Assembly (NCBI RefSeq): GCF_001411555.2
Contig: NC_049916.1
Location: 7,281,889-7,345,888 of the forward strand
From: Juglans regia
Lineage: Eukaryota > Streptophyta > Magnoliopsida > Fagales > Juglandaceae
Direction: 5' to 3'
DNA length: 64,000 nt
Positions within the stretch are counted from its first letter, which is position 1, and every line of letters starts with the position of its first letter. The notes beneath the pieces are model-generated. The model did no database searches. It was not told the DNA's origin and saw nothing but the letters and a program-made list of their open reading frames with translations. The translations under genes and the position numbers were made by a program. Below, one piece after another: positions 1 to 11,399 of the stretch.

Positions 1-2507
1 CTCTTAATAAAATCTGCCACTTCTCAGAAATCTTCTATGAGTAATCCACTATGCTTAAATAATCATCTCACCGATGTTCCATAATCCTGATCCCTAGCTG
101 GTCTATTCAAAAATCATCTGAAAAATAATTGGAGATAAGGGGTGAGTTATCAACAACTCAGTAAGCAGAGGACATATACTAGTGTGTAAACATGAGCATT
201 TTCACAGAGTTTAGAATGCAGAAACAAAACATTTCAGTATCAATATGTAAATCTCAAAAAAATACATATTATTAGAAACTCAGAGCGACTTTTCAAATAT
301 TTCATATTTAGAAACCAACTTTTCATATTCAAAAACTCATTTGGCATAACATGACTGAACATTTTCGTCTTATCATATCATATCAGAGCAACATATTAGA
401 ACATAGACCATGTTTAACCCCCGTGGTAGGGTTGTGCATCCTGTGGAAAGCCAAGCAGAACATAAATCACCATGTTACCAAAGCGATTGCACTCAGAACA
501 GAAAACCACTATTATATCCCGTGGTGGGCCAGAGGTTACTATTATCTCCCGTGATAAGGCCAGAGGTCACTATTATATCCCGTGACAGGGTCAGAGGTCA
601 CTATTATATCCCGTGATAGGGCCACATATCAGAACAAAATAGAATCAGAATCACCATATCAGAGTCAGAATCAGAGTCAGAACAGAATCAGAAAGTCATG
701 CCAAAAGTTTTTCAAATGCCACATAATATCAAAACAGAGTACTGATATTCAGATCATTTCACATTTTCCAAAACGGATTCAGAACATCTTCACGTCACAT
801 GTGAAATTTATCAAATTTTCATATTCACTAATTTGTCTCAGTTCAATAACAGAATGCCAAAAATAAGCTCATGTCTACACCAGTCATGATAGAAAATACT
901 TTCTTATTAAACAGATTCTCATGAGTAATGCAGAACAAATATTTGAGGTTGTTTTCAGATTTCTTTTCATAACAAAACATGCACATTTTCTAAAAAGGAC
1001 CTCAGTTTATTTTATTTTATGCAAAGTCTAGCATAGGAACCCCGCTTACCTGGACTTCTTAACTTTTTCAGAATTTTCCTCAAAGATGTCGAACAATAAT
1101 TAATCGTCACCTATAAAATAATCACGTAAATTTCGTAAATTTCCGATCGAACATGTACCTCAATATTTAAACCTGAAATACTAAAATAACCTATTTTCTT
1201 AAACTTCTAAAATTATCCTAACCCTTAAAATATTATCACTTTCTAATTTCATCAATAGCCACTTAAAAAAAAAATGAGTTCCATTGAAAACTAAATAGTT
1301 CAAATTAATAATATAATCATATTTTTTTAATGTATAATGAAAACCAAGCCCATTCATTAAAACACAACCAATTAAAAACAGACCATCAAAACAAAATCCA
1401 TTAAACTAAACCCACGTAACAATATATCTGAAAATAGAGCAACATGTAAAAACACTTAAAAACAAGTTTGAGGTATTTTACGGAAAAGTCAAAGACCAAA
1501 GGTGTGATGGCAGTTTCGAAGTTACCAAGAGTATCATGACCATAAAGTTTAAAACTTCATGCAAATATTTTCAAAGAGTGCAAAGTTTTTGCTTGTTTAT
1601 AGGTAAATCTAAAACTCAACAAAAAGAAGAAGGAAACCAAAAGAGTAGGTGCGACGAGGTTCACCGTGAGGGAAAAAGTGGTCAAGACAGCACTAGGTGA
1701 GAGAGGGGCGTGCGATTTAGAGAGAGAAAGAGAAGAAATGGTGGACGCAGGAGACAAAAAAAAGGCTAGGCGAAGGTCGTCAATGGTGAGCTCGATGGCT
1801 GGGCAGTGATGATGCTTGAGGCTGAGGCAACTGGCGTGGAGGAGTTGCGGTATGTCAAATGCTCTGTTTCGGGTATTAAAAACAGGGGTTGTTCGGTGGT
1901 AGTGAAACAGCGTCTCCCGTCGTGCAGTGGGCTTGCCGTGTGGTTTGCGGCGTGGAAGAGCTTGGCAGTGGGACTACCCTTCGGTGGTGGTTGTTCGGTT
2001 TCTTGTGGGGCTTGGACAGTGCTATCGCATAGTGGTTCGTGTGTTTTGGGTTGGGTTCGATCGAGGCAGTGGCTGGGATGCTGCGTGGCGGCTGGTCTTC
2101 AGGCGGTTGTGAGGACGTGCACTGAAGTTGGACGGTGGGAGGGCATGCAACGCTGCAGTTGCTATTTGCGTGGGGAGGAGTTTCTAGCGGCGGCAGTGTT
2201 TGGGTAAAATCTCCTTGCTTGGGAAAAACATATGCATCTATATATATGTGAGGTGAAACCCTAGAGAGACGAGAGAGACGTGTGTGTGCATGCATGCCGT
2301 GAACGAATGCGTGTGTATGCATGCCGTGGATGAGAGGCAGACCAAGGGGAAAAAGAAAAAATAAAAACAGAAAGAAAACAAAACAAAATTAAATTAAATC
2401 TGGTGTTTAAAAACAAAAATAAACATGTGAAGAAAATATAATAAAATAAATGAACTAAAAATAAATAAATAGATAAAAATAGAGTTTGGTTGGGTCCAGG
2501 TGTTACA
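1..2507. mobile_element. Repeat-derived non-coding block, probable LTR-retroelement end
   Basis: I find no convincing gene here. The block holds a 31-bp tandem repeat, AT-rich stretches and a GC-richer part around 1800-2200. It ends GGTGTTACA at 2498-2507, exactly where the coding sequence of the neighbouring LINE breaks off. Plant Ty3/gypsy LTRs often end this way, so I infer that an LTR retrotransposon, whose other end lies left of the window, inserted into the LINE. No internal gag-pol domain is visible. The open frames at 1806-2207 (+) and 1876-2322 (-) overlap each other and show no known domain, so I do not call them genes. Confidence 0.4.
509..632. repeat. 31-bp tandem repeat, four units
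   Basis: Four successive units begin at about 509, 539, 570 and 601. Each reads CTATTATATCCCGTG followed by a variable GATAGGG-like part and CAGAGGTCA. Units differ by a few substitutions. The array lies in non-coding retroelement-like DNA. Confidence 0.8.
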
Positions 2508-3212
2508 CCATATCTTCAGTCTGGACCCAAATAGGAACATGGTCTGAACAAGTTACTACACCATGAACAACCACAACATTTGGAAATAAACCCACCCGTT
2601 GTGAATTGACTAGGACCCTGTCTAGTCTCTCACTAATGCAGTGAGAACCTTTCCATCGGTTGCTCCAAGTGAATTTATTCCCTCGATACCCCATATCCCT
2701 AAGAGAACACACATCAACCACCTCCCCAAAAGCATAAAGTTGAGACTAGGGTCTAGGTCGACCTCCCCATTTCTCATGGTGATTGAAGATCTCATTGAAA
2801 TCTCCCAGAACCATCTAGGCTTCTCCCTGACTACAACATAAAGATTTTAACAACACCCAAGTTCTAAAGCAATTACTCGCCTCAGGATTGCTATAAAACC
2901 CCGTTAAAAACCAAGAATTACTCACCCTATCATTCTCTACAACAACATGTATATGAAATTGAGAACAATTTAGAATGGATAGAGGCACATCCCTTCCCCA
3001 TAACAAAGCCAACCCCCCTTCCTACCACAACAATCTACAGCCAAACAATTTACAAAACCCAATTTAAATTTACGTACCTCAAATTCACATGATTTCAACT
3101 TTGTTTCTTGAATAAAAAAAATATCAGGAGCTTCCCTCTTTACTAAATCACAGAGGGTACGAATGCCCCATGGGTTTCCAAGCCCACCGGCATTCCAAGA
3201 TAAGGTTTTCAT
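2508..3212 (-). pseudogene. LINE ORF2, endonuclease part only
   Basis: The start MKTLSWNAGGLGNP is the standard opening of plant LINE ORF2 apurinic-type endonucleases. QETKL, FTGFYSNP-like, VLGDFNE and SDHVPIW motifs follow in the expected order, so the catalytic GDFN and SDH motifs survive. A frameshift lies near 3005, and a TAG sits just before the GDFNE motif. The frame ends at 2507, about 230 codons in. Reverse transcriptase, zf-RVT and RNase H are absent from the window. Confidence 0.8.
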
Positions 3213-4636
3213 TGCTGTCGGCGGTGCTGATAAACAGCCACCGCCGATACATCTTTGTCACTTTTATCATCTGCAACTGCCACCCCTCAACCAGAACTGC
3301 CACCACACTTCACTACCCTATCCTCTTCAACCTCTTTGCTAGTCTGAGCCTTGCTTTTTTGGGAAGCTACTGGTCGTTTGTGACTCCTAGAAGTAGTAAC
3401 ACTCTCCTCAGTTATAACAAAGAGCCTTTTCCATTTATGCCCATGCAAACCATCATGTCCTGGCTTGTTATCACGGTCCAACTTTGTCTCAGCATCAGAT
3501 GGACTGGGCCCAACCCAATTTGACCTTCCCAACCCAAACGGCAACGTTTTAGTACCTTTCTCAAAAGCGACTCCCGCACTATTTTCATCACCTTCAACCG
3601 TTTTTAGACCATCAGAAACTGCCCCTCAAACTACTGCCCCCAATACCAACAGTTTCGAGATCTCCTCCTTTATAGCACTCTCAGATAGATCCATCTTTTT
3701 TTCAACCGCATTGACCTCTTCCATAACATTAGCCATGAAAATCGGAACAGTTTTTTCAGAGACCTGAACTGATTTCTCTAGCATCACCTCACCTTTACCC
3801 ATCATTGCAGCCTCTGCTGAGGTAGAGGCTATCCCCTGAGAAGGTTGAGACATCTTCCTATTACTCTCTGAGCACTCCCAATTACGACCATCCTGAAACT
3901 GATCACCATAAGTTGATGCCTATAACCAGGAACCATATAGGAACACAAATTCTGCCATTGAATCCTCCACACTCTTCCACTACCCATAATCCTTATCCCC
4001 ATGCCCCAAACAACCAAACCAATAGTAGAAATTAGGTAACCATTCATAAGAGAAATAGACCCAACAAGAATCACCATTCCCCAATGAAATTTTTGGATTT
4101 TTAACATCAAGCAGTACCCTAACTCGCAAGAACTCCCACCAGGCCACCTCTCCTTTATCTAGATCAACCTCCTCAACTTTCCCAATTTGTTGACCAATTA
4201 AACAACCAACATAGGCATTTCGTGCTCGTAAAGGAAGATCATGAATTCGCACCCAAAAAGAAACTTCAGTAATCTTAATTTGATGAACCTATAATCTGCC
4301 ATCCACTTCCTTCAGCAACACCAACTGCTTGTCGAAAGACCAAGGACCTTCTCTGACAACACGCTCCTTATCCCGAAGATCATCATATTCAGCCAGAAAA
4401 AGAGAGGAACTGAGATCCCTAAATGTAACTGGTTTTACTGACCGCCAAACCCTCCTCATTGTCACCTTTACAACTTCTCGATTGAAATGCTTGTCCGTCA
4501 AAATAGTCACCAGCAGTCCTTTTCCTCCATAGAGGGAAACTTCTTCCAGTCTACTAGATTATAATACCACCTCCTCATCTTCCTTCTCCGTCAGCAACAA
4601 GATCTGATAGAGTTCATTAGGATCATTCTCGCCCAT
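3209..4636 (-). pseudogene. LINE ORF1 (gag-like, DUF4283 and zinc knuckle)
   Basis: ORF1 is the RNA-binding chaperone of plant L1 elements. From the ATG at 4636 a single frame of 476 codons can be followed to the TGA at 3211-3209 without any indel, interrupted only by stops. These are TAA near 4560, TAG near 4289, TAG near 3980, TGA near 3626 and TGA near 3287. The DUF4283 fold is recognisable from the segment with REGPWSFDKQLVLL, followed by the WVRIHDLPLRARN stretch. The zinc knuckle is eroded: only one cysteine and the histidine of the expected CCHC remain near FGCLGHGDKDYG. The C-terminal part is low-complexity and acidic/basic. The final stop overlaps the ORF2 ATG as ATGA. Confidence 0.8.
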
Positions 4637-4760
4637 GGAAACAATGTCCACCCCGAAAGGATTAATTCACATAATAGAAGCCAACAACAAAACGGAAAGA
4701 AAGAAGACTGCACTAGGCAGAAAAATCGCCCACAGGGGGTTTTCCATCAGAATAAATGGG

Positions 4761-4993
4761 GCTAAATGAGAAGTAACACTACTGCAGGCCATGGGACGAA
4801 GCGGTACGGAAGAGAACCTTCAACTGGGGTGAGAAAGTTGGGGAGAGGGAATTGGGTGGGCCGGGGGAAATGAAATTTTTTTGAATTGCTGCATTAAAAT
4901 GCACGTTTGATTTTAAAAAAAAAAAAAAAGTTACACCTAGGCGGTGTGTAAGTTGTGCTACAGTAGAAAGGTTGTAAGAGTAAGAAAGGTTGT

Positions 4994-5026
<33 letters not shown>

Positions 5027-5431
5027 GTAATAGTAATAATAATAATAATCGGTCACGTAAATCATGTTGCATGAGTAAGAAAGGTACGTTACTCCAAATA
5101 ATGAGATCTGGCAAATAAACTAAACCCCACTTTAATTAACAGTCTAAATTATCTCTAAAGTCAAAGAAAAATACAACAACTCCATCCATAATTTGTCATG
5201 GCCAGCAAGGAGTGGACCATATATACTTATAATATACTGTATAATAATTAGAGCACAGCAGATCAGGGGATGGTGACCACATACATAGCTAGGATCTTGT
5301 TTTTCTATTATTCATACATATCATCTTCTATTTAAGCGTAAGGGCTGGCATAGCTATTTTCTCCAACAAAGGCAAATTACAATATCCTACTCTGTTTTCT
5401 GAGTATTTTGGAACATCTGAGCTAGAGAAAA
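4761..5431 (+). promoter_or_regulatory. Upstream region of the MLP-like gene
   Basis: This spacer separates the LINE 5' end from the MLP ATG. It holds an A-run (4916-4929), an AAT-rich microsatellite (about 4996-5049) and a TATA-like element CTATTTAAG at 5328-5336, about 95 bp before the ATG. The distances suit a plant core promoter with a short leader, but the start site is not defined by sequence alone. Confidence 0.45.
4996..5049. repeat. AAT trinucleotide microsatellite
   Basis: About 18 TAA/AAT units with two TAG interruptions, roughly 380 bp upstream of the MLP start codon. Read on the minus strand it creates a false poly-leucine frame. Confidence 0.9.
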
Positions 5432-6588
5432 ATGTCTCTGTCTGGTAAGATGGAGGGAGAGGTAGAAATTAAGGCTCCAGCTGAGAAGTTTCGTGAGATC
5501 TTCAGCGGCCGACCACACCACATATCCAATGTCTCCCCTGGGAAAATACAGGGTTGTGCTTTGCATGAAGGTGACTGGGGCACTGAGGGCTCTGTCATCT
5601 ACTGGGATTATGTACATGGTACGTAAGCAAATTATATATGCTCATCTTACCACTAAAAAGTACCCAAGTTTTCCCTGAATTTTTGTTACAACATTAATTA
5701 GTTGAGTTGAAATGCAGATTCTCTTTTTTCAATAATAAATGGCATATTTGTTAAATATTAACGTTGATTTTAGCATAAAGTTTTGCATTTTTACATCAAT
5801 ATATCGTTGATATTACATAACTTTTTTCTTCAAGTTTCAAAACTTGGGTAAATAAATTGCCATAATTAATAGAAACTAGCTACTATTCAACGTCCTGTTT
5901 TCTTTCTCGACTTCCATACAAGTAGTGTACGTTTTTCTCTCCTAATTAATATTATAACTTCCAACCCTAGCTATAAGAAATAGTAGCAAACACGGCACCT
6001 ACTTATGTCCAGAACACCCACATGCCTTTGAGCTAAGACATACAACGTCTAGCTAGCTGCTAGAGTTGTCTGAACCTCTTTTTAGTATCAGGACAATTCC
6101 CTAGCTTCTCTTCTGGAGGAAACTTCCTTTGCTGTTCTTTTGGTAAAAGATTCCAATATTAACTTCTGGATCGATGGAACGTACGTGTTTGCTCGATCAT
6201 ATATATAGTGTGCCTGTTATTTTGAGCAATTCGTGAGGGCTGCATATTTGTTTAGAGAGAGAGAGGGCTTCAGGGTACTGATGTTGATATCTTAAATTAA
6301 TTTTTTCAACGTGAAATCATAGATGGGAAAGCTAAAGTTGCCAAGGAGATAGTGGAAGCAATAGATGAAAAAAACCACTCGGTGACATTCAAAGTGGTAG
6401 CGGGAGATCTGATGGAGGAGTTCAAGAGCTTCAAAATCGTTTTTCAAGCCACACCAAAGAGTGAGGGCAGCGTGGTTCATTGGACCTTTGAATATGAAAA
6501 GCTGAGCGCGGATGTTCCGGAACCCAACACTTTGCTGCAATTTGTGCTTGATCTCAGCAAAGACATCGGCTCTCACCTTTCCCAGTGA
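5432..6588 (+). CDS. MLP-like protein (Bet v 1 / major latex protein family)
   Basis: Two exons, 5432-5618 and 6323-6588, give 150 residues, the usual length for this family. The donor is CATG|GTACGTAAG and the acceptor ATCATAG|ATGGG. The split codon restores Asp in the typical YVHDGKAKVAKE stretch. The protein opens MSLSGKMEGEVEIKAPAEKF and has KIQGCALHEGDWGTEGSV (the glycine-loop region of the fold) and the C-terminal helix LLQFVLDLSKDIGSHL. The family fold forms a hydrophobic cavity thought to bind small ligands. Individual MLPs are linked to defence, ABA responses and transport of hydrophobic compounds, but the ligand cannot be read from sequence. It has no signal peptide, so cytosolic location is likely. 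The reading frame is intact and the single intron is where MLP genes usually have it. Confidence 0.93.
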
Positions 6589-6831
6589 TGATAAAGCAAA
6601 AATATGGCTGCATGTGTTGCACTACATGCAGATCAGTACTGTGTGCTTCTACATATGTAAAGAGGCTAGAGTGTTGGGGGTGCAATGTTCTCTACTATAT
6701 TATATTATATTGTATATATATATATATGCAGGTAAATTTTAATTTCGTGTGGGCATGCAGTGGGCTTGCTGAAGCCTACAGGCATCCGTATGATTATGCA
6801 TATATGGGTGATATGTACTATATGATCTCTG

Positions 6832-6837
6832 AATAAA
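6832..6837 (+). terminator. Poly(A) signal of the MLP-like gene
   Basis: AATAAA lies 244 bp after the stop codon in AT-rich DNA. It is the first canonical hexamer downstream on the coding strand. Confidence 0.5.
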
Positions 6838-6959
6838 CATATATATGGCGTTGGAATATGTTTTAAGTAGTTGCAAGTGGTGAGTGTTTATCCAATTATA
6901 TATCCTTAATATATATGCCTATGCCTATGCCTGGATCAAAACTTGGTTAAATTTGAGTT

Positions 6960-7195
6960 CAGCTCGATTTGCTTATTGATGAGTTGATATTAAAGTTGAA
7001 AGTTGAATAAAATATTGTTAAAATATTATTTTTTAATATTATTATTATTATGAGATTTGAAAAAGTTGAATTGTTTATTATATTTTGTATGAAAATTTAA
7101 AAAAATTATAATGATGAGATAAAATAAAATAAGATGAGATAAAACAATACTTCTTATATCCAAATGGGGCCTAACTCACTATCCAAACGGCATCT
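6960..7195. mobile_element. MITE remnant, copy A
   Basis: The central sequence (TTAAAATATTATTTTTTAATATTATTATT, then a GAAAAAGTTGAATTGTTTATTATATTTTGTATG-like stretch) closely matches the element at 7514-7718. The right flank ends CACTATCCAAAC, the reverse complement of the GTTTGGATAGTG terminus. The left terminus is eroded. Non-coding. Confidence 0.7.
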
Positions 7196-7264
7196 AAAAT
7201 TGACAAACTCCATTTCATCTCTTTGTTCTTTACTCCACTCTCTAGTCTCTAACTCGACAGAGGC

Positions 7265-7455
7265 ATCCATTAGAAGAGTAAAGTTATGTTTGGATGCTGA
7301 AATGACTTCAAATGATTTGTAAATAATAATAAAAAGTAATAAATAATAGTAGAAGAATAATAAATATTTTATAAATAGTAATTAATTAATTATAAATAAT
7401 AATAATAATAAATAGTAATGAGATAATCTTAATTCAATTAACAAACAAGGCCTAA
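7265..7455. mobile_element. Second AT-rich MITE-like element
   Basis: It starts TGTTTGGATGCTGAAATG and ends near AACAAACAAGGCCT, which gives weak inverted termini. The inside is AT-rich with TAATAATAA runs. It differs internally from the elements on either side. Limits are approximate. Confidence 0.5.
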
Positions 7456-7513
7456 AGAAAAAAAAAATCTACACTTTATGTTTGTATATACAGTGAAGCT
7501 ATTGGGACAATAA

Positions 7514-7718
7514 GGTGCGGTTTGGATAGTGAGATGAGATGAGATGATTTTAGATAAAAGTTGAAAGTTAAAGAAAATGTTGTTAGAATATTATTTTTTA
7601 ATATTATTATTGTTTTGGAATTTGAAAAAGTTGAATTATTTATTATATTTTGTATGAAAATTTGAAAAAGTTGTAATGATGAGATGAGATCAAACACTTT
7701 CACTTTCCAAATTGTCCT
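7514..7718. mobile_element. MITE, copy B, with short terminal inverted repeats
   Basis: The left end GCGGTTTGGATAGTGAGATG and the right end CACTTTCCAAATTG form an inverted repeat of about 12 bp with one mismatch (TTTGGATAGTGA versus TTTGGAAAGTGA). The AT-rich core matches copy A. This type recalls elements I associate with Fagales genomes. It has no coding capacity. Confidence 0.7.
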
Positions 7719-9480
7719 TAAAGAGCCACGTGAACTGTGAATCCATGATTTTTTTGTCTTCTCTTTGCCTTTTCTTCGTTTGGTTTCTTAAAGATCTGTA
7801 CTTTTTTTTGTTTCTTCTTCAACTGACTATCAGCATATTCCACTTCTTTACTTTACTTTGTTTCTTTTTTTTTTTTTTTAATTTCTCTAAGTGTCCTCTC
7901 CAAGAATGAAAATGAAAAGGGGTGAAGTGAGTGAAATGATGACTTGCATACCTAATACACTTCTAAAGAGGGAAGTATAGGCTTGAGTGACATCTTGATG
8001 GGTGGTCATTAGGTCACAAAAAGGTACAAATAGTGAGTGGTTTTCAGTCAAAAAAACTTCCAAGAGAAGGGTGGTGGTGAGGTAGCCTTTGGCCTTCACA
8101 TCATGCACGAATTTGGAGTTGTCATGAGCAGTAGATGGTCAGTCTTGAGTGGGTGGAAACTTCCTCAAGAAGGTTTGCCAAGGTGGCCAAAATTCGTGGG
8201 TCTTAAACAAGTGGGCTTCATTTTGGGGTTTAAAGAGGTTTTGGTTAGGTCTTGAGATGTTATCAAGTCTAAATCTAATTTTTCTTGGTCTAATCAAATT
8301 TTTAAGGTTTAAAGGGCATTAGATAATGATGTCATAACGTGAATTTAAGGAATTAATAGCATGTTAAAGTAATATAATCAAGTGATTAAACACAATGATA
8401 GAAATAAAATCAAATAGGGTTTGGAGGCCAACTTTAGGGTTTAGGAAAACCGTTTAGGGTTTCGATATCAAACAAGGTTTTGGCATTTCAAATGTATTCC
8501 AACCATTCAGGATTTTACTAGGGTTGAAACTTTCTTTGGTTTGGCACAATTTGGATGGTTGGATGAAATAGGGTTTTACTTAGGTGGCATGATCTCACAC
8601 ATTGATTTCCTTCAAAATCTATCTCATGGTTCCTCTTGGTGTCAAGTGTCCAATACTATTCACCAAGTGTAGCTAAGATCTTGCCAAGTATCTAAATAAA
8701 ATTACTCTAACCTAATTTGGGCATTCCACAATTGTGATTTTCAAAACATTGCACTTTGTGCTACTATTGAGGTTACTATTCACTCCAGGAAAATTGATAA
8801 TAAATTTTACACTATAAAATCCTAAACCTACACACTAAACTATTTGTGCAATTCTTTTATCGAAATTCAATCCCGAAGTGCCTTGAAATAAACAGAACGC
8901 ATTTTAGAACAACTGTTTCGTACAAAAACTAAAAATTAGATTATTGCACCATAAAATCCTAAATACTCAACTGATTCTAATGATGTATATCATATCACAT
9001 TCTGACCTTTCTAACTATCTCCAATAAATAAAATAGTGCATCTGGCACCATAGTGATGGTAACACTAACTATGCCAAGAGACTAAAACCTACTTGATTGA
9101 TAGATTCATGAAAACTTATGGAATTTTCACAAAGTTCTTAAAGCCTATAGAAATCCCACCATTGATGTTCTAACTGGCTGTTACAGTATAGCAGGACAAC
9201 ATTTGAAAACTTTATGAGTACGACAGTAACGACCATTGTAGATAACCACATCTGCCAAACAAACGAATGCAAATCTACTCTTGGGTAGTTACCCTAATGA
9301 TAATAAATGACAGTGGCAGGACGTATGGAGAAACCCTTGTTTCTCTCCAGTCTTCCGATAGTTGAGTTGTACCAGCCCCCAGTAGCCCTTGACATAGCGA
9401 TTCCCACCCCTCCACTAGAAAATGAGTACCCATATTTTCTTATGGAGGACCTGTCCCATGGGGAGGGGGATCTAAGTGGG
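7719..9480. other. Intergenic, no supported gene
   Basis: AT-rich spacer. Poly-T near 7867-7880 and several AGGGTTT-type words near 8415-8580 are present. Short open frames at 7887-8255 and 9307-9492 lack recognisable domains and are probably chance. Parts may be old LTR sequence, but I find no pair of repeats to prove it. Confidence 0.5.
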
Positions 9481-9659
9481 ATTTATTTATAGGAATGGTT
9501 GGAGTATTCCACCATCTGTCCATAATGGAAAATTTTGTTGTGTAACCCTTTTACGTTTAAAAACACTTTGTATATATTTTTCGGTGATTTTGTCATATAA
9601 GAAACAATCTACATGGTCTATTATGATATTCTTGATATAATTGCTCCCATTACCCAAAT

Positions 9660-10035
9660 ATCCCTTGTACAAAGTGCTTGTCACTACGTGCACATTAAGG
9701 AATACAAGTGCTCGTCATCGCGGTGAGGAAGTTTCAGAAGAATAGAGTGAGTGTGGTAGGCTAGCATTATAGGGTTCCGTTACTAGCCACTCTGCAAGCA
9801 ATATAGAGAATGATAGTACTCTCCATCTTGTTAAGGAACATGCAAAAGGATAGAGCTTGTGCTGTAGGCGAGCATTACTACATGTGAAGTACTACCCACC
9901 ACTAGGCGAGCACTACAGAGATCAATTACTCACCACTCGGAGAGCAACATAAAGAGTGATAGTGCTTGTCATCTCTGTGAAAAATATACAGGGATAAAGC
10001 TTGTGTGGTAGGCAAGCAACACCACAAACATAGTG
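9660..10035. repeat. Degenerate tandem repeat, 110-145 bp units
   Basis: Three diverged units share GTGCTTGTCATC..., GATAGAGCTTGTG and GTGGTAGGCGAGCA blocks. The last block recurs at about 9753, 9861 and 10005, so the period is irregular. There is no coding frame. The region ends in a strong hairpin (separate entry) and then GGGCTGTGACA at about 10247, which could be an LTR terminus. Confidence 0.6.
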
Positions 10036-10084
10036 TTCGCCATCAGGCGAGCATCATAGATACAATAGGCGAGCAAAAGCACAA

Positions 10085-10126
10085 CTGAAGTAAAGTGCTC
10101 ATTTCTAGGCAAGCACTTTACTTCAG
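10085..10126. repeat. Perfect 15-bp inverted repeat (hairpin)
   Basis: CTGAAGTAAAGTGCT at 10085-10099 is followed by a 12-nt loop and its exact reverse complement at 10112-10126. The arms contain the GTGCT/AGCAC word of the neighbouring degenerate repeat. There is no U-run after it, so it is not a simple terminator. Confidence 0.85.
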
Positions 10127-10329
10127 ATAGAACGAAAAATGAAAGGAAAAGGATAAGTGATATTATGAATTTTGAGAAAATATTTTTAGAATATTATTAG
10201 TTCATTAATTTATTTAGTTATTTTTTTGTTAATTTAAAAATAATCTGGGCTGTGACATAGTGTTTGTTAAAAATGATACAATTTTTTGTAAATTAATGAA
10301 AACATAGGTACTATGTTTACAATTAACCA

Positions 10330-10667
10330 TAATCGTATTTATGGATGCAACTCGTAATATGCAAACTCATATCCTCATAGCCTCGTAAAATCTTGATCCC
10401 ATAATATAGTTGAGGCCTCCAAAGTGCTTCATTTCAAATTGTTTGGATGACTAGATTTCACAACTAACATAGCACCTATTTTAGTCCCTATAAGTAGAAT
10501 GTCATCAACAAACAACACCAAGAATATGAGTACAATATATATATACACGTTTCGTCAATATTTTTATCAAAACAAAAAGACTTGATTGCTTGATCAAACT
10601 TGTGATTCCATGATCTAGGTGCCTATTTGAGCCCATATAGCACCCCTAGATGGAAAGAGGGTTGTGC
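10330..10667 (-). pseudogene. Ty1/copia reverse transcriptase fragment (3' part)
   Basis: Read leftward, the sequence gives YGLK-stop-APRSWNHKFDQAIKSF...NIDETCIY, then after a frameshift FVDDILLIG. These are the tail of the copia RT palm domain and its YVDD-type active site (here FVDD). The upstream RT half is found at 18854-19400 on the same strand, so the two pieces are one element split by CACTA element 1. Several stops and frameshifts make it non-functional. Confidence 0.8.
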
Positions 10668-11341
10668 AGCCTTTTCCAATGTCTCAAACTTCTTGAAGTG
10701 GTCATGACATCGTCCCTTGTAACGTCGGAATAGTGTAGCTATCAACTCATTCACAGTTCTCAAATCCACGCTACGGCCAAAGTTGAAGTCGAATCCATCC
10801 TAATAAGTCAATTAGGTCAAAAATATGATATACTAATTTAGGTGAAAAAAATGTACTTTCAAAATAAACTCACCAGCACATGACTTCGAATGTGCTCCTT
10901 AATCTCATTCGGAACATCTCGCCATGGGCGCATATAAAATGGAGCATAAGCTCTAACTACTGTGCCAATATAGGAGGAAAGCGCTGTTGTAGTATCATCC
11001 ACTCCTCTAGTGGAATTATCAGGAATGGTGACATTAAGGTTTCCGCGCCTTCTATTTTTCTCAAGAGAGATGCCACGTGTATAGTCACGACAATGACGAA
11101 CAGATGCATCAACTATATGATAATAGTATAATTATAGTTATATAGTTATTGAGACAAAAGTATTAATTATATAATTAATTATCAACTACATTTCCTTACT
11201 GGTAGGTGTCGACTGGCTGATGTTCTCTTACATTTTAACTCGATCTTCAGGAATGAATTCCTCTGGTGGGGAGTCATCAATGGATTCGGAACTTGGACTT
11301 GGCAGAGGAGGCACATTTCTTCGTTGTCGTTTTGGCAGCAT
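10668..11341 (-). pseudogene. TNPA-like (Transposase_24 type) gene, truncated
   Basis: Exons at 11200-11341, 10874-11112 and 10668-10799 correspond to the first three exons of the TNPA-like gene of element 2, including the identical 239-nt second exon. It starts MLPKRQRRNVPP. A TAA interrupts exon 1 after 37 codons. Exon 3 breaks off inside the FETLEKAA segment where the element itself ends. The remaining three exons are gone. In En/Spm the analogous protein binds subterminal motifs. Confidence 0.8.
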
Positions 11342-11399
11342 CCTTGAAAATGATTAATTATATAAAAAAAAATTAATTGGAAGAAATTATGAAAAGTAT

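Larger units (their letters stand above)
2508..4760 (-). mobile_element. L1-type LINE, interrupted (ORF1 plus start of ORF2)
   Basis: Reading leftward there is a short 5' leader, then ORF1 (4636-3209), then ORF2 starting at 3212 with the endonuclease domain. The element stops at about 2507, before any reverse transcriptase. LINEs usually lose their 5' end during insertion, so loss of the 3' half points to a later insertion or deletion. A TTACA-ending block sits exactly at the break. No TSD can be tested because the 3' end is outside the window. The 5' limit near 4760 is approximate. Confidence 0.85.

Noticed and set aside
1806..2322. Open frames of 133 and 148 codons on opposite strands
   Set aside because: They overlap each other, have no domain, and lie in a GC-richer part of a repeat block. 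Chance open frames are likelier.
4779..5114. Minus-strand frame with a long leucine run
   Set aside because: The leucines come from the AAT microsatellite; there is no gene.
8415..8580. AGGGTTT / TTTAGGG words resembling plant telomere repeat
   Set aside because: Only one or two partial units occur together, so there is no interstitial telomere array.
9307..9492. Plus-strand frame of 61 codons
   Set aside because: Short, no recognised domain, inside repeat-like DNA.
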